Source: Rhodoferax sp.
Lineage (GTDB): Bacteria; Pseudomonadota; Gammaproteobacteria; Burkholderiales; Burkholderiaceae_C
Length of the DNA stretch: 64,000 nucleotides
Assembly: GCA_024235935.1 (NCBI GenBank)
Contig: JACKLL010000006.1
Span: 62,001-126,000 of the forward strand
Direction: 5' to 3'
Shown: one piece after another, positions 35,244 through 44,417 of the stretch
Layout: every line of letters begins with the position of its first letter
Position numbering within the stretch: position 1 is the stretch's first letter
Program-made: the position numbers and the translations under genes
The notes under the pieces: generated by a model
The model's input: the letters and a program-made list of their open reading frames with translations, nothing else
What the model was told of the DNA's origin: nothing
Databases searched by the model: none

Positions 35244-36526
35244 GCGGCGCCTCCTGTTTCGTCGTCCTTCTCCATCACCTCGCGCCAATACCGGTACATG
35301 CCGCGAATCAGCGTCTCGGTCACCATGTGGTCGGTGTCGCCGACCTCGCGACCACCGAGTTCGGCCAGCGCGCGGTGCACCGGCTTGCTGTCGAAACCGC
35401 GCTGGCTGAACTCGATCACCTCGCCGTCATCGGCCGACACGAACCCGGCAGGACCGAACAGGTTGGCCTGGCGCAGCCGGCGTTTGGTCATGGCTGCGTC
35501 GTCGTCCTCGAAGCCGAAATGCGTCCACTCGAAGTTGAAGGCGCCATGGCCGTCGGGCTGGATATGCCGGGTCGAGACGCTGTTGACCTGCTGCTGCAGG
35601 ATCACGCTGGGGAACAGCGTCGTCATCACCGCGCTGGGGCCGCCCCACCAGGCTTCGGGCACGATGTCCAGGAAGCGGTCGTCCTGCAACTGCATGCTCT
35701 CCTTGAAACTCGAGACCTGCGTCACCTGGTCGGCCTTGCCCGACTGCCCGCGGGTGGAGATCATCGCGGCGTGCCGGTGGTGCCTGTCCATCTTGAGTTC
35801 CGACTTGTTATCGGCGCGCCACAGTCCGAAGGTCACGAACCAGGTATGCAGCAGACCGGGGTGGTACGGGTCCTTGATGTTCTCCTGCATCAGCTTCCAG
35901 TTGCCCGGAATACGCTGGCGGTTGTAACCCAGGATCTTCAGCTTGCGGCCATCGAACAGGCGGTCGAAGTAATGCAGGATCGCCGGGCCCATGAAGTCTT
36001 CCAGCGGTTCGACGTCATGGTCGAATGAGGCGAACACCACACCGCCCCTGCAGGCGACCTTGAGTTGTGTCAGCCCGTTCTGCTTCAGGTCGAAGTCGGC
36101 CGGCATGCCGCCGTTGACCTTGCCGTCCTGACGCACGCCGCGGCGAAACGGCACGCCCTGCAGGTCGCCCGACAGCGTATAGCTCCACTGGTGGTAGGGG
36201 CAGGTGAACTCGCTGCGGTTACCATGGCGTTCGCGGCAGAACTGCATGCCACGGTGCGCGCAGACGTTCTCGACCACATGGATGGTCCCTTGCTTGTCGC
36301 GCACCAGCAGCACCGAGCGCTCGCCGACCACGGTGCGCTTGAAGTCGCCCGGGTTCGGAATCTCCGCTTCCAGGCCGACGTAACTCCAGTGCTTGCGGTA
36401 GAAGAAGCGGTCGAGTTCGCGCCGGTGCAGTTCGTCGCTGGTGTAGACCGCAAAGGGAATCTTGCTGGTACCCGCACCGTCCCACTGGGGGCTGTCCGGG
36501 AATACGCTGGGCGATAGGGCTGCCAT
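35240..36526 (-). CDS. aromatic-ring-hydroxylating oxygenase large subunit, salicylate 5-hydroxylase (NagG)-like
   Basis: A 428-residue terminal oxygenase. Rieske ligands are C89-A-H91 and C109-P-Y-H112. The mononuclear iron ligands include D219, H222 and H227 in KDPYHPGLLH. Overall it resembles NagG of salicylate 5-hydroxylase and AndAc of anthranilate dioxygenase; the exact substrate is inferred only to be a hydroxy- or amino-benzoate. No ferredoxin or reductase gene lies nearby, so electrons must come from elsewhere. Confidence 0.88.
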   Translation of the reverse strand: MAALSPSVFPDSPQWDGAGTSKIPFAVYTSDELHRRELDRFFYRKHWSYVGLEAEIPNPGDFKRTVVGERSVLLVRDKQGTIHVVENVCAHRGMQFCRERHGNRSEFTCPYHQWSYTLSGDLQGVPFRRGVRQDGKVNGGMPADFDLKQNGLTQLKVACRGGVVFASFDHDVEPLEDFMGPAILHYFDRLFDGRKLKILGYNRQRIPGNWKLMQENIKDPYHPGLLHTWFVTFGLWRADNKSELKMDRHHRHAAMISTRGQSGKADQVTQVSSFKESMQLQDDRFLDIVPEAWWGGPSAVMTTLFPSVILQQQVNSVSTRHIQPDGHGAFNFEWTHFGFEDDDAAMTKRRLRQANLFGPAGFVSADDGEVIEFSQRGFDSKPVHRALAELGGREVGDTDHMVTETLIRGMYRYWREVMEKDDETGGAA

Positions 36527-36666
36527 GGTGTGTCTCCGCAAGAATCGGCGGCCGCAGCGAAAGGCTGCGGCGGATGCTTCATGATAAACACCCATGCCGC
36601 GCGCAGACGCGCAATGCCGCAGCTCGCGCTTGCGGTGTGCTCCGGTCCGCGGCGTGGGGTGGCCGC

Positions 36667-37344
36667 TCAGTCCGGCTGCACCGGCACCTGGTATTCCAGC
36701 ACCCAGTAGTAGTCGAGCTCGGTCAGCACCAGCTGATCGGCCAGACCATCGAGGACCTGGCGCAGGCGTGCCTCGGTCGGAAAATTCTTCAGCACCCGGT
36801 GGGTCGTGCCATCGTCCAGCGTCCGCAGCTGGTAGCTGTCGCCCTGCAGGTCGGTCTCGGCGATCGACGTGCTGCTGCCCGGCACATAGCGGTTGTCGAG
36901 CAGCACCACGCTGGCACCGGGCGCCAGCACCGCGCCCAGCCCCTGCAGGAACGCCCGCTGACGCGCCAGCGGCACGTGCGAGAACCAGAAGCCGGCAAAG
37001 GCCGCGTCGAACACACCCAGGTCGGTTGGCAGGTCATAGGCGTCGCCTTGCACGAAACGCACGGTATCAGCCGGCACCCGGCGCGCGGCAATCGCCATGG
37101 TCTCGGGGGCGGCATCGAGTGCCACGACGGCACGCGCACGCGGCGCGATGTACTGGGTCCAGAAACCGGTGCCACAGGCAATTTCCAGCACACGCTTGCC
37201 GGCAAAGCATGCGGGCAGGCGCTCGCGCAATGCAGCGATGTCGGCCTGCCGTTCGGGCTTCTGGTAGATGCGGTCGTACTCGGACGCGCGCGACGCGTAG
37301 TAGGCGACCATCGCCGCGTCGGTCGGCTTGCCGATGTTCGCCAT
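36667..37344 (-). CDS. class I SAM-dependent methyltransferase
   Basis: A 225-residue methyltransferase with motif I VLEIACGTGFWT (near residue 52) and the acidic end of the second strand VVALDAAPE. The family is broad and the acceptor is unknown. An ATG at 37344 is used; a GTG at 37356 would add four residues. It follows pyrF by 38 bases on the same strand. Confidence 0.85.
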   Translation of the reverse strand: MANIGKPTDAAMVAYYASRASEYDRIYQKPERQADIAALRERLPACFAGKRVLEIACGTGFWTQYIAPRARAVVALDAAPETMAIAARRVPADTVRFVQGDAYDLPTDLGVFDAAFAGFWFSHVPLARQRAFLQGLGAVLAPGASVVLLDNRYVPGSSTSIAETDLQGDSYQLRTLDDGTTHRVLKNFPTEARLRQVLDGLADQLVLTELDYYWVLEYQVPVQPD

Positions 37345-37382
37345 GGTGTCCGGCACCGGGCCGTGCTGCGGCGCGATGGGCT

Positions 37383-38228
37383 TCAGGCCGCGGCGGCCTC
37401 GCGCAGCACGTCGCGGGTGCGCAGCGCTTCACGGCGCGCGGCGCTGGCGAAGTCCGGACCGGCGCCCGCGTACAGGATCGCGCGGGACGAGTTGACGACG
37501 ATCGGCCCGGTGGTCTTGCCATCCGCCGCCACACGCAAACCGGCGCGCACAGTGGCCACCGCATCACCGCCCTGGGCGCCGACGCCGGGAATCAGCATCG
37601 GCAGGGTCGGCGCCAGTTCGCGCACCCGGGCAATCTCGGCCGGGTAGGTGGCACCCACAACCAGGCCGAGCTGGCCATTGATGTTCCAGGGGCCCTGCGC
37701 CAGGCTGGCGACATGCTCGTACAGCAGTGGCTGCCCGGCAATGGTTGCCAGGCGCTGGTTCTGCAGGTCGTCACCACCCGGGTTGGAGGTGCGGCACAGC
37801 AGGAACGCGCCCTTGCCGTGGCGCCGCAGATAGGGCTCGACCGAGTCAAAGCCCATGAACGGGGACAAGGTGACAGCGTCGGCGCCATAGCGCTCGAAGG
37901 CCTCGATCGCATACTGCTCGGCCGTCGAGCCGATATCGCCGCGCTTGGCATCCAGAATCACCGGCACCTGCGGCGCGACCCTGCGCATGTGGTCCATCAG
38001 CTTTTCGAGCTGGGCTTCGGCGCGGTGCGCGGCAAAGTAGGCGATCTGCGGCTTGAACGCCAGTACAAGATCGGCCGTCGCGTCGACGATGGCGGCACAG
38101 AAGTCGTAGATCTTCCCGGCGTCGCCCTTGAGATCGGCTGGAAAGCGGGAGGGTTCGGGGTCGAGACCGACACACAGGAGGGATTGGTGGCTGCGCTCGG
38201 CGTCAGCGAGCTTGTCGACGAAAGTCAT
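37383..38228 (-). CDS. pyrF: orotidine 5'-phosphate decarboxylase
   Basis: A 281-residue type 2 OMP decarboxylase that makes UMP. The catalytic motif DAKRGDIGSTA is near residue 93, and FDSVEPYL and GVGAQGGD are typical of the longer type found in beta-proteobacteria and mycobacteria. It lies after the UDG-like gene on the same strand with a 103-base gap. Confidence 0.96.
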   Translation of the reverse strand: MTFVDKLADAERSHQSLLCVGLDPEPSRFPADLKGDAGKIYDFCAAIVDATADLVLAFKPQIAYFAAHRAEAQLEKLMDHMRRVAPQVPVILDAKRGDIGSTAEQYAIEAFERYGADAVTLSPFMGFDSVEPYLRRHGKGAFLLCRTSNPGGDDLQNQRLATIAGQPLLYEHVASLAQGPWNINGQLGLVVGATYPAEIARVRELAPTLPMLIPGVGAQGGDAVATVRAGLRVAADGKTTGPIVVNSSRAILYAGAGPDFASAARREALRTRDVLREAAAA

Positions 38229-38331
38229 GGTGCGGGGCCCGGGGGGAGATGGCCGATTTTACGGGCTGGTCCGACGCCGCCCGAGGCCCACGCCATCGAC
38301 ACCTGCGTGCGCCCCCCGGATGCGTCCAGGT

Positions 38332-39192
38332 TCAGGTGCCGTCAAGCACCAGACTGCGCGCCAGACACAGGTCGGCCCATACATTGGCTTTTTCCATCGG
38401 GGCGCGCAACAGCTTGACCGGAGGGTAGGTGACGATGATGGGCAGGCCATCGACCCGAAACGCACGACCGCGCAACTGGCCCAGCGGCATCCGCAACACC
38501 TCCGGATACGCCTCGCCAAGCAGCGAGATGGCGGCAAAGCGCCCCATGGCCAGGATCACCCGTGGCCGGGTCAGTGCAATTTCGCGGCGCAGGAACACGG
38601 CACAACGGGCCAGCTCCTCCGCTTGCGGCGGGCGCACGGCCGCCGGTCGGCATTTGACGACATGGGTCAGCCGGGCGCCACCCCGGCCCTGGCCGTCGCG
38701 CCGACACTGCACGGCGCGCAACATGTTGTCGAGCAACTGACCAGCTTCACCGACGAAGGGCGAACCGGCACGCTCTTCCTGCTCGTCCGGCGGCTCGCCC
38801 ACCACCAGCCAGTCGGCCTGCGCCGGTGCCGGATCGCTGACGAACACCGGCGCCTTGCGCCCTTCGCACAGTCCACAGGCGGTGCAGGCCTGGACTGCCT
38901 GTGCGAGCTGTGCCCAGTCCATGCCGTCGACCGGCCCGCCTTCGGCTGTGGCGCCGGGTTCGGGTGCAGGTACTGCAGGACGGGTCGCGGTCACGGCTGC
39001 CTGCGCCACCGGCGCAGCCACCCTCGCCGGCGTCTGCACCGGCGCGACAACGGTTGCCCCGCGTGCACTTGCCGGCTCCGGCGACGGGTCCGCGGAGGTC
39101 ACGGGCACAGGCGCCTCGGCGCGGGGCCACCAGACCCGCACACCCATCTCCTGCAGCATGGCGCGTTGGCGCGCATCCAGGTTCAGGCTCAT
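38332..39192 (-). CDS. family 4 uracil-DNA glycosylase, divergent active-site motifs
   Basis: A 286-residue protein. Residues 1-90 are a Pro/Ala-rich disordered region. The UDG domain has iron-sulfur cysteine candidates at C103, C106, C109, C181 and C197. PFVGEAGQLLDNML is well conserved. The first motif reads GEPPDEQE instead of GEAPGxxE, and the late motif reads TYPP (255-258) where family members have TYHP, so the conserved His is Pro257. DNA-repair activity is therefore uncertain. It lies upstream of pyrF and downstream of rimI. Confidence 0.82.
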   Translation of the reverse strand: MSLNLDARQRAMLQEMGVRVWWPRAEAPVPVTSADPSPEPASARGATVVAPVQTPARVAAPVAQAAVTATRPAVPAPEPGATAEGGPVDGMDWAQLAQAVQACTACGLCEGRKAPVFVSDPAPAQADWLVVGEPPDEQEERAGSPFVGEAGQLLDNMLRAVQCRRDGQGRGGARLTHVVKCRPAAVRPPQAEELARCAVFLRREIALTRPRVILAMGRFAAISLLGEAYPEVLRMPLGQLRGRAFRVDGLPIIVTYPPVKLLRAPMEKANVWADLCLARSLVLDGT

Positions 39193-39244
39193 GACCGCCC
39201 TTTCTCGGCAAACCCCCTCAGCGGCAAAACTCGGGCCGACCGGG

Positions 39245-39712
39245 TCATAGCCGCATGCTCATGACGATGGCATCCTCGCGCTTGCCGAAGCCTGCCGGGT
39301 AGTACGCCTTGCGCTGCCCGACCCGGCGAAATCCATGCCGCTCATAGACCCGCATCGCACGCAGGTTGCCAACCCGCACCTCCAGCCACAACCACTGGGC
39401 ACCGTCGCCGCGGGCCCAGATCGCCAGCGCCTCGAGCATCAGCCGGGCCCAGCCCTGGCCCTGGTATTGCGGCGCCACCGTGATGTTGAGCAGGTGGACT
39501 TCGTCGACCCCCTTCATCGCGACGAAATAGCCCAGTACCTCGCCGGCGGCCGTGAGAACCTGGGCCTGGTACCCGGCCTGGATCGCATCGCGGAAATTGG
39601 CTTCGTTCCAGGGGTGGGCATAGGCCAGTTTCTCCACGTGCACCACGTCGGCCAGGCGCGACAGCGTCAGGGGTTCGAACTGCGCCTCGGGCGCCTGCAG
39701 CACGGCATTCAT
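39245..39712 (-). CDS. rimI: ribosomal protein S18-alanine N-acetyltransferase
   Basis: A 155-residue GNAT acetyltransferase. The acetyl-CoA loop is QYQGQGWARLML (about residues 82-93), and LEVRVGNLRAMRVYERHGF is the RimI hallmark. Its ATG overlaps the tsaB stop at 39709-39712, and tsaB-rimI is a conserved pair. Confidence 0.93.
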   Translation of the reverse strand: MNAVLQAPEAQFEPLTLSRLADVVHVEKLAYAHPWNEANFRDAIQAGYQAQVLTAAGEVLGYFVAMKGVDEVHLLNITVAPQYQGQGWARLMLEALAIWARGDGAQWLWLEVRVGNLRAMRVYERHGFRRVGQRKAYYPAGFGKREDAIVMSMRL

Positions 39713-40467
39713 GGCTTGACGGGAGTCGGGGTGGCGGCCGATGCATGGGCGGCGGCACGTTCAGCGGTGGTGGACGCCACTTTATCGCGGATATAGACCG
39801 GCAGGGCCAGCGCCGGGTCGAGCCCATGACCGGCGGCCAGCAGCCCAGGGGCCAGTCGGAGCATCGCGCGTGCGTCGGGAAGCGCCTCGACACGCGGCAG
39901 CCCGGCGGCCGAGGGCAGCCGCGCGCCGTAATTCGCGAACACATTGCCCGCCATCGCCTGATCGCCTTCCTGCACGGCCACGTCCTGCGGGCTGACCAAA
40001 GCCGGCATGCGAAGTGTCTGCCACGCCTGCTGCTCCCACCGGTAGCTACCGGCATACACCTCGTCCATGCGCGCATCGAGCATGGCCAGCACCTGCCATT
40101 CTGCGGCTTCGGGCGCATGCGCATGGCGCGCCTGCTCGGCCACGACCAGCAGCGAGTCCAGCGGCAGGACCGGGACCGGCGCGCCTGCGGCACGCACCCG
40201 TGCACCCAGCGCCAGGCCCTGGGCCACGGCGCAGGCCGTGCGCAGGCCGGTGAACGCGCCCGGGCCCCGTCCGAACACAATGGCGTCAAGCTCGGCCAGC
40301 GCCAGGTCGGCCTGCGCGAGCAGCGCCTGGATCGCCGGCACCAGGGTGCGCGAGGCCAGCGCTCCGCCTTCGGCGTCCTGGGACCAGACGTGGGAGACGC
40401 CGTCCAGCGGTCGGCCGACGGCGATCGACATCCGGTCGGTGCTGGTATCGAAAGCTAGCAGTCGCAT
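39709..40467 (-). CDS. tsaB: tRNA threonylcarbamoyladenosine synthesis protein TsaB
   Basis: A 252-residue ASKHA-fold protein that partners TsaD to build t6A in tRNA. It begins LLAFDTSTDRMSIAV and contains GRGPGAFTGLR near residue 67. It is coupled to rimI by a four-base overlap. The sua5 gene at 44485 supplies an earlier step of the same pathway but lies in another operon. Confidence 0.94.
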   Translation of the reverse strand: MRLLAFDTSTDRMSIAVGRPLDGVSHVWSQDAEGGALASRTLVPAIQALLAQADLALAELDAIVFGRGPGAFTGLRTACAVAQGLALGARVRAAGAPVPVLPLDSLLVVAEQARHAHAPEAAEWQVLAMLDARMDEVYAGSYRWEQQAWQTLRMPALVSPQDVAVQEGDQAMAGNVFANYGARLPSAAGLPRVEALPDARAMLRLAPGLLAAGHGLDPALALPVYIRDKVASTTAERAAAHASAATPTPVKP

Positions 40468-40487
40468 CGGTACTTCATTCTGGCAAC

Positions 40488-41504
40488 TCAGGGTTTCACA
40501 GGTGGCACCGGCAGGCGGACGCTGGCGGCTTCCGGCGCCGGGCCGACCCGCACGCCGAACACGATGCCCAGCGTGACCAGGGCCAGGCCGATGGCAAGGT
40601 TCCAGTGCAGGGGTTCATCCAGGATCAGCACCGCGGACAGCGATGCCAGCGCCGGCACCACCGACGTCATCATGGTCGATCGTACCGGGCCGAAATGCTG
40701 GATCATCCGGGTGAAGGTGATGCCGGAGATCACCACCGAGCCAATACCCTGGAATGCCATCTGGAACGCGACCTGCCCCAGCGGAGCCGTCAGGAACCGC
40801 CCGGGCACCAGTTCCCATAGCAATGCCATGCCATAGACCGGCACGTACAGAAAAAACGCGAAGACCGTGATGGCCACCGTGGCGCGCACCGCGTCCAGCA
40901 TGTGGTGCCGCGCCAGTACGCCGTAGCAGGACCAGCACAGGGCCGCGGTCATGAACAGCAGGTCGCCCTTCCAGACCTCGCCACCGTCAAAGGCCCGCAG
41001 CAGGCTGGCGCCGCCCACCAGCACGTCGCCCGCCACGATCAGCGCCAGCCCGACCGCGCGGGCCCGCGTGATGCGGGTGTGCAGGAACAATGCGGCCAGC
41101 AGGGTCGTCCACAAGGGCAGGCTGCCGGGCATCAGCACCGCGGCATGGCCGGCCGGCGCAAATACGAACCCGCTGTATGCCAGTACCGCATACAACAGGC
41201 CTCCGAAAAAACCAACCGTCGCCGTGGTGCGCAGCGGCAACGGCGAAAACCCGAACATCGACGACTGGTCCATGCCCTTGCCGCTGGCACGGTCGCGCCG
41301 CACCAGCCACCAGTCCACGGGCAACAGCACCAGACCGGCGCCGAGCAGGCGTGCAAAGGCAATATCGAACGGATTGAGCGCGCCGCCGCGCGACGGGTCG
41401 GCCGTCGCACGGGCAATCACGATGAACGATGTCCAGATGACCACGGTCACCAGGGCGGCGGCCACACCTGTCGCTTGAGCAGAAAAGGGCTTGAACAAGC
41501 GCAT
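40488..41504 (-). CDS. EamA/DMT-family transporter
   Basis: A 338-residue membrane protein with about ten helices in two EamA repeats (the second ends with ALASLSAVLILDEPL). Members export amino acids or other small metabolites; the substrate is unknown. The ATG at 41504 (MRLFKPFSAQATG) is preferred over an upstream in-frame start. It lies just upstream of tsaB on the same strand and is divergent from dacB. Confidence 0.86.
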   Translation of the reverse strand: MRLFKPFSAQATGVAAALVTVVIWTSFIVIARATADPSRGGALNPFDIAFARLLGAGLVLLPVDWWLVRRDRASGKGMDQSSMFGFSPLPLRTTATVGFFGGLLYAVLAYSGFVFAPAGHAAVLMPGSLPLWTTLLAALFLHTRITRARAVGLALIVAGDVLVGGASLLRAFDGGEVWKGDLLFMTAALCWSCYGVLARHHMLDAVRATVAITVFAFFLYVPVYGMALLWELVPGRFLTAPLGQVAFQMAFQGIGSVVISGITFTRMIQHFGPVRSTMMTSVVPALASLSAVLILDEPLHWNLAIGLALVTLGIVFGVRVGPAPEAASVRLPVPPVKP

Positions 41505-41544
41505 CGCCGGATTATCGGTTGCGCGCCGGTTGTAGACTGGCACG

Positions 41545-43089
41545 ATGGATATTGCGCCCCGTCTGCAGCCTCACCGTTACCGCGACCGCACAGAGCGGCC
41601 CGACGGTGATCCGCGCCGCCGGCTCTGGCGCTCGCCGATCGGCCAGGCCATGGCCATCATCGCCATGGCGCTGTTGCCACTGGCGCACACGGCGCTGGCG
41701 CAGGGCCTGCCACCCGAGGTCGATGCCGCGCTGGTCCGGGCCAAGCTGCCCCGCGACGCCGTCGCGGTGCTGGTGGTCGACGCCCAGGGCAAGGAGGCTG
41801 CGCGGGTCAGCCACCGGGCCGACGTATCCATGAATCCGGCCTCGGTCATGAAGCTGGTCACCACGTCGGCGGCACTCGACCTGCTCGGGCCGGCCTACGC
41901 CTGGACCACATCGGTATACGTCGACGGCCCGGTGCGCGACGGCCGTCTCGCAGGCAACCTGATCATCAAGGGCCGCGGTGATCCCACCCTGGTCAGCGAG
42001 CGACTGTGGCAGCTGTTGCGCCGGGTGCGCAGCCTGGGCATCACCCGCATCGATGGCGACATCGTGCTCGATCGCAGCGCGTTTGCCATTGCGCCGACCG
42101 ACCCGGGCGGCTTCGACGGGGAGCCGCTGCGGCCGTATAACGCCGCGCCGGACGCCTTGCTGCTGAACTACAAGTCCGTGCTGTTGACCTTCGTCGTCGA
42201 CAGCAATGCCAACCTGGCCCGCATCCATGTCGATCCACCCCTGGCGGGCGTGGCAATTCCGGCGTCCGTGCCCCTGTCCGGCGGCGGCTGTGGCGACTAC
42301 CGGGGCAGCCTGCGTGCCGACTTCTCCGACCCGGCCCAGATCCGCTTCGCGGGCAGCTATCCCGCAGCATGCCAGGAGCGCACCTGGCCGATTGCCTGGC
42401 CCGACCCGCAGATCTATGCGGCGCGGGCGGTCGAAGGCATGTGGCGCGAGGTGGGCGGGCAACTCGGCGGCAGCGTGCGGGACGGCCCCGTGCCAGCCAC
42501 CGCAGGCCCTGCCGCGTTCGAGATCACCTCGCCAGCCCTGGCCGAAGTGGTCCGCGACATCAACAAGTACAGCAACAACGTGATGGCGCAGCAGTTGTTT
42601 CTGAGCCTGAGCCTGCCGACCGCCCGCGGCGCGGCCAAAGCAGGGGCCGCAGACGCTCCGGCCGACCCGCCAGCGTCGCTCCCGGCTGCGCGGGCGGTGT
42701 TGCAACAATGGTGGCGTGGACGCCTGGGCCCCACGGTCGAACCGCCCATGGTGGACAACGGCTCCGGCCTGTCCCGCAGCGCCCGCATCAGTGCGGCTTC
42801 GCTCGGCCGGCTGCTGCAGACGGCCTACCAGGCGCCCTGGATGTCCGAGCTGATGTCCTCGCTGCCGATTGCAGGCATCGACGGCACGATGCGCCGCAAC
42901 CGTTCGGGCGCGGTGGGCAGCGCGCACCTCAAGACCGGCAGCCTGCGCGATGTGACGGCGGTGGCCGGCTATGTGCTGGCCAACAGCGGACGCCGCTATG
43001 TGGTGGTGGTGGTCGCCAACCATCCCAACGCCGGCGCCAGTCGGGCGGCGATCGACAAGTTGCTGGAATGGGTCATCGACGACAACTGA
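41545..43089 (+). CDS. dacB: D-alanyl-D-alanine carboxypeptidase/endopeptidase (PBP4)
   Basis: A 514-residue peptidase S13 protein that trims and hydrolyses peptidoglycan cross-links in the periplasm. The catalytic triad motifs are SVMK (Ser100, Lys103), SNN near residue 347 and KTG near residue 460. The signal sequence follows an unusual basic N-terminal extension of about 35 residues; a later ATG at residue 36 would start directly at the hydrophobic core, so the true start may be there. Confidence 0.92.
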   Translation: MDIAPRLQPHRYRDRTERPDGDPRRRLWRSPIGQAMAIIAMALLPLAHTALAQGLPPEVDAALVRAKLPRDAVAVLVVDAQGKEAARVSHRADVSMNPASVMKLVTTSAALDLLGPAYAWTTSVYVDGPVRDGRLAGNLIIKGRGDPTLVSERLWQLLRRVRSLGITRIDGDIVLDRSAFAIAPTDPGGFDGEPLRPYNAAPDALLLNYKSVLLTFVVDSNANLARIHVDPPLAGVAIPASVPLSGGGCGDYRGSLRADFSDPAQIRFAGSYPAACQERTWPIAWPDPQIYAARAVEGMWREVGGQLGGSVRDGPVPATAGPAAFEITSPALAEVVRDINKYSNNVMAQQLFLSLSLPTARGAAKAGAADAPADPPASLPAARAVLQQWWRGRLGPTVEPPMVDNGSGLSRSARISAASLGRLLQTAYQAPWMSELMSSLPIAGIDGTMRRNRSGAVGSAHLKTGSLRDVTAVAGYVLANSGRRYVVVVVANHPNAGASRAAIDKLLEWVIDDN

Positions 43090-43128
43090 GGCCAGCAAAA
43101 AGCACGGCGCTGAGAGACAATTCGCGCC

Positions 43129-43413
43129 ATGATATTGAGTGAATCCGTCGGCTACGTGGCCGCAACCCTGACGACGGCGAGTTTTCTGCCGCAGGCCTGG
43201 TACACGTTTCGCACACGCGACGTGCGCGGCATCTCGCTCGGCATGTATCTGATCTTCGTGCTCGGCGTCTCACTTTGGCTGGCATATGGGGTCATGGTGG
43301 CGGCCTGGCCGATCGTCATCGCCAATGCGATCACGCTGGCGCTGGCCGGCGTGATCCTGATCATGAAACTGCGCTTTCAGCGGCAAGACCCGCTCCCGCA
43401 ACCACCTGCCTGA
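43129..43413 (+). CDS. SemiSWEET-type sugar transporter
   Basis: A 94-residue three-helix protein with the PQ-loop motif SFLPQ at residues 19-23 and the GVSLWLAYG/PIVIANAITL pattern of bacterial SemiSWEETs. Dimers transport sugars passively. It begins 39 bases after dacB. The sugar is not predictable. Confidence 0.88.
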   Translation: MILSESVGYVAATLTTASFLPQAWYTFRTRDVRGISLGMYLIFVLGVSLWLAYGVMVAAWPIVIANAITLALAGVILIMKLRFQRQDPLPQPPA

Positions 43414-43508
43414 GGGGGCAGACTGCCGCAAAGACGCATGGCCCCCGGCGATCACTCAGGTCGCCGCAAACGGCCGCATTTCGGAAGCGCCACATGTGTA
43501 GCCAAAAC

Positions 43509-43522
43509 CGACACTAATGTCG
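43509..43522. promoter_or_regulatory. CGACA-CTAA-TGTCG inverted repeat upstream of the PEP-CTERM gene
   Basis: Perfect five-base arms around four bases lie about 85 bases upstream of the sigma-54 promoter at 43595. That is a normal distance for an enhancer-binding site, so it may bind the activator; this is inference. Confidence 0.4.
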
Positions 43523-43594
43523 ATATTTACTACAGGTGTTGCTGCAATGCCGCAAATAGTGTGAGAAAGTCCACAGATTCAAGCACTTAGGACC

Positions 43595-43610
43595 TGGCCC
43601 GGTTCGTGCT
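43595..43610 (+). promoter_or_regulatory. sigma-54 (-24/-12) promoter of the PEP-CTERM gene
   Basis: TGGCCCGGTTCGTGCT matches the consensus TGGCACG-N4-TTGCW at all but two specified bases, with the required GG-N10-GC spacing. The start of transcription would be near 43621, about 22 bases before the ATG at 43643. Sigma-54 control through PrsK/PrsR is established for many PEP-CTERM genes. Confidence 0.65.
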
Positions 43611-43642
43611 TGAAAGCATGCATCCTTTCAGAAAAGAATGCC

Positions 43643-44410
43643 ATGCATCACTTCAAATCCAGCCTCGTAGCCCTTGCCCTCACCGGTTTTGCCGTCGCAG
43701 CGGCCGCCGACCCGTTGACCGCCAGCGTCTCCGTGGAATTCGACAACCCGATCTTCAATGGCTCGGGCTACGACATCGTCAGCATCACCTACCGTCTGCC
43801 CGGCACCGGCACCAACAAAACGGAATCGGTTGCTGCAGGCCGCTTTCAGGGCAAGGCCACCAACCTGGTCAACATTGACCCAGGCGTCTTTGTCGACGGC
43901 GTCGATGACATGTTCCTGTACTGCTACGACGTCTACGAGAGCATCAACCATGGCCAGTCGGTGAACTACATCGTCGACTTCAACGGCGCGACGGAGCGTA
44001 CGCTGGATTTCCTGGGCGCCGTCAATTCGGTCCTGAGCATCGGCAAGGCCTACAGCCCCTATGCCTGGCTGCATCCGACCACGGCAAACCAGGGCGCGGC
44101 GATCCAGATCGGCATCTGGGAGAGTCTCTATGACTCCGGCGCATGGGACCTGGGCGACGGCCTCTTCAAGGCCACGGGTCTCGATGCCGCGACCAAGACT
44201 GCCTGGAACAGCTTCACGGGCGCCATCGGCAGCACCGACGCGCTCGACATCCGTTACACGATGGTCCTCAGAAACGCTGGCGCACAGGACATGATTGCCG
44301 GCGACCCGCCAACCAATGTCCCCGAGCCCGGTTCGCTGGCGCTGGTCGGCCTGGCACTGGCCGGACTGGCCGGCAGTCGGCAACTGCGTCGCAAGGCGCC
44401 ACGCGCCTGA
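43643..44410 (+). CDS. PEP-CTERM sorting domain protein
   Basis: A 255-residue exported protein. The signal peptide runs to about residue 24 (VALALTGFAVAAAADP). The C-terminal tail begins VPEPGSLALVGLALAGLAG and ends in basic residues: the PEP-CTERM anchor recognised by exosortase (EpsH/XrtA family). The body has no recognised catalytic domain. Such proteins occur in bacteria that make exopolysaccharide and often affect floc or biofilm formation. No exosortase gene is in the window. Confidence 0.9.
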   Translation: MHHFKSSLVALALTGFAVAAAADPLTASVSVEFDNPIFNGSGYDIVSITYRLPGTGTNKTESVAAGRFQGKATNLVNIDPGVFVDGVDDMFLYCYDVYESINHGQSVNYIVDFNGATERTLDFLGAVNSVLSIGKAYSPYAWLHPTTANQGAAIQIGIWESLYDSGAWDLGDGLFKATGLDAATKTAWNSFTGAIGSTDALDIRYTMVLRNAGAQDMIAGDPPTNVPEPGSLALVGLALAGLAGSRQLRRKAPRA

Positions 44411-44417
44411 GGCGAGG

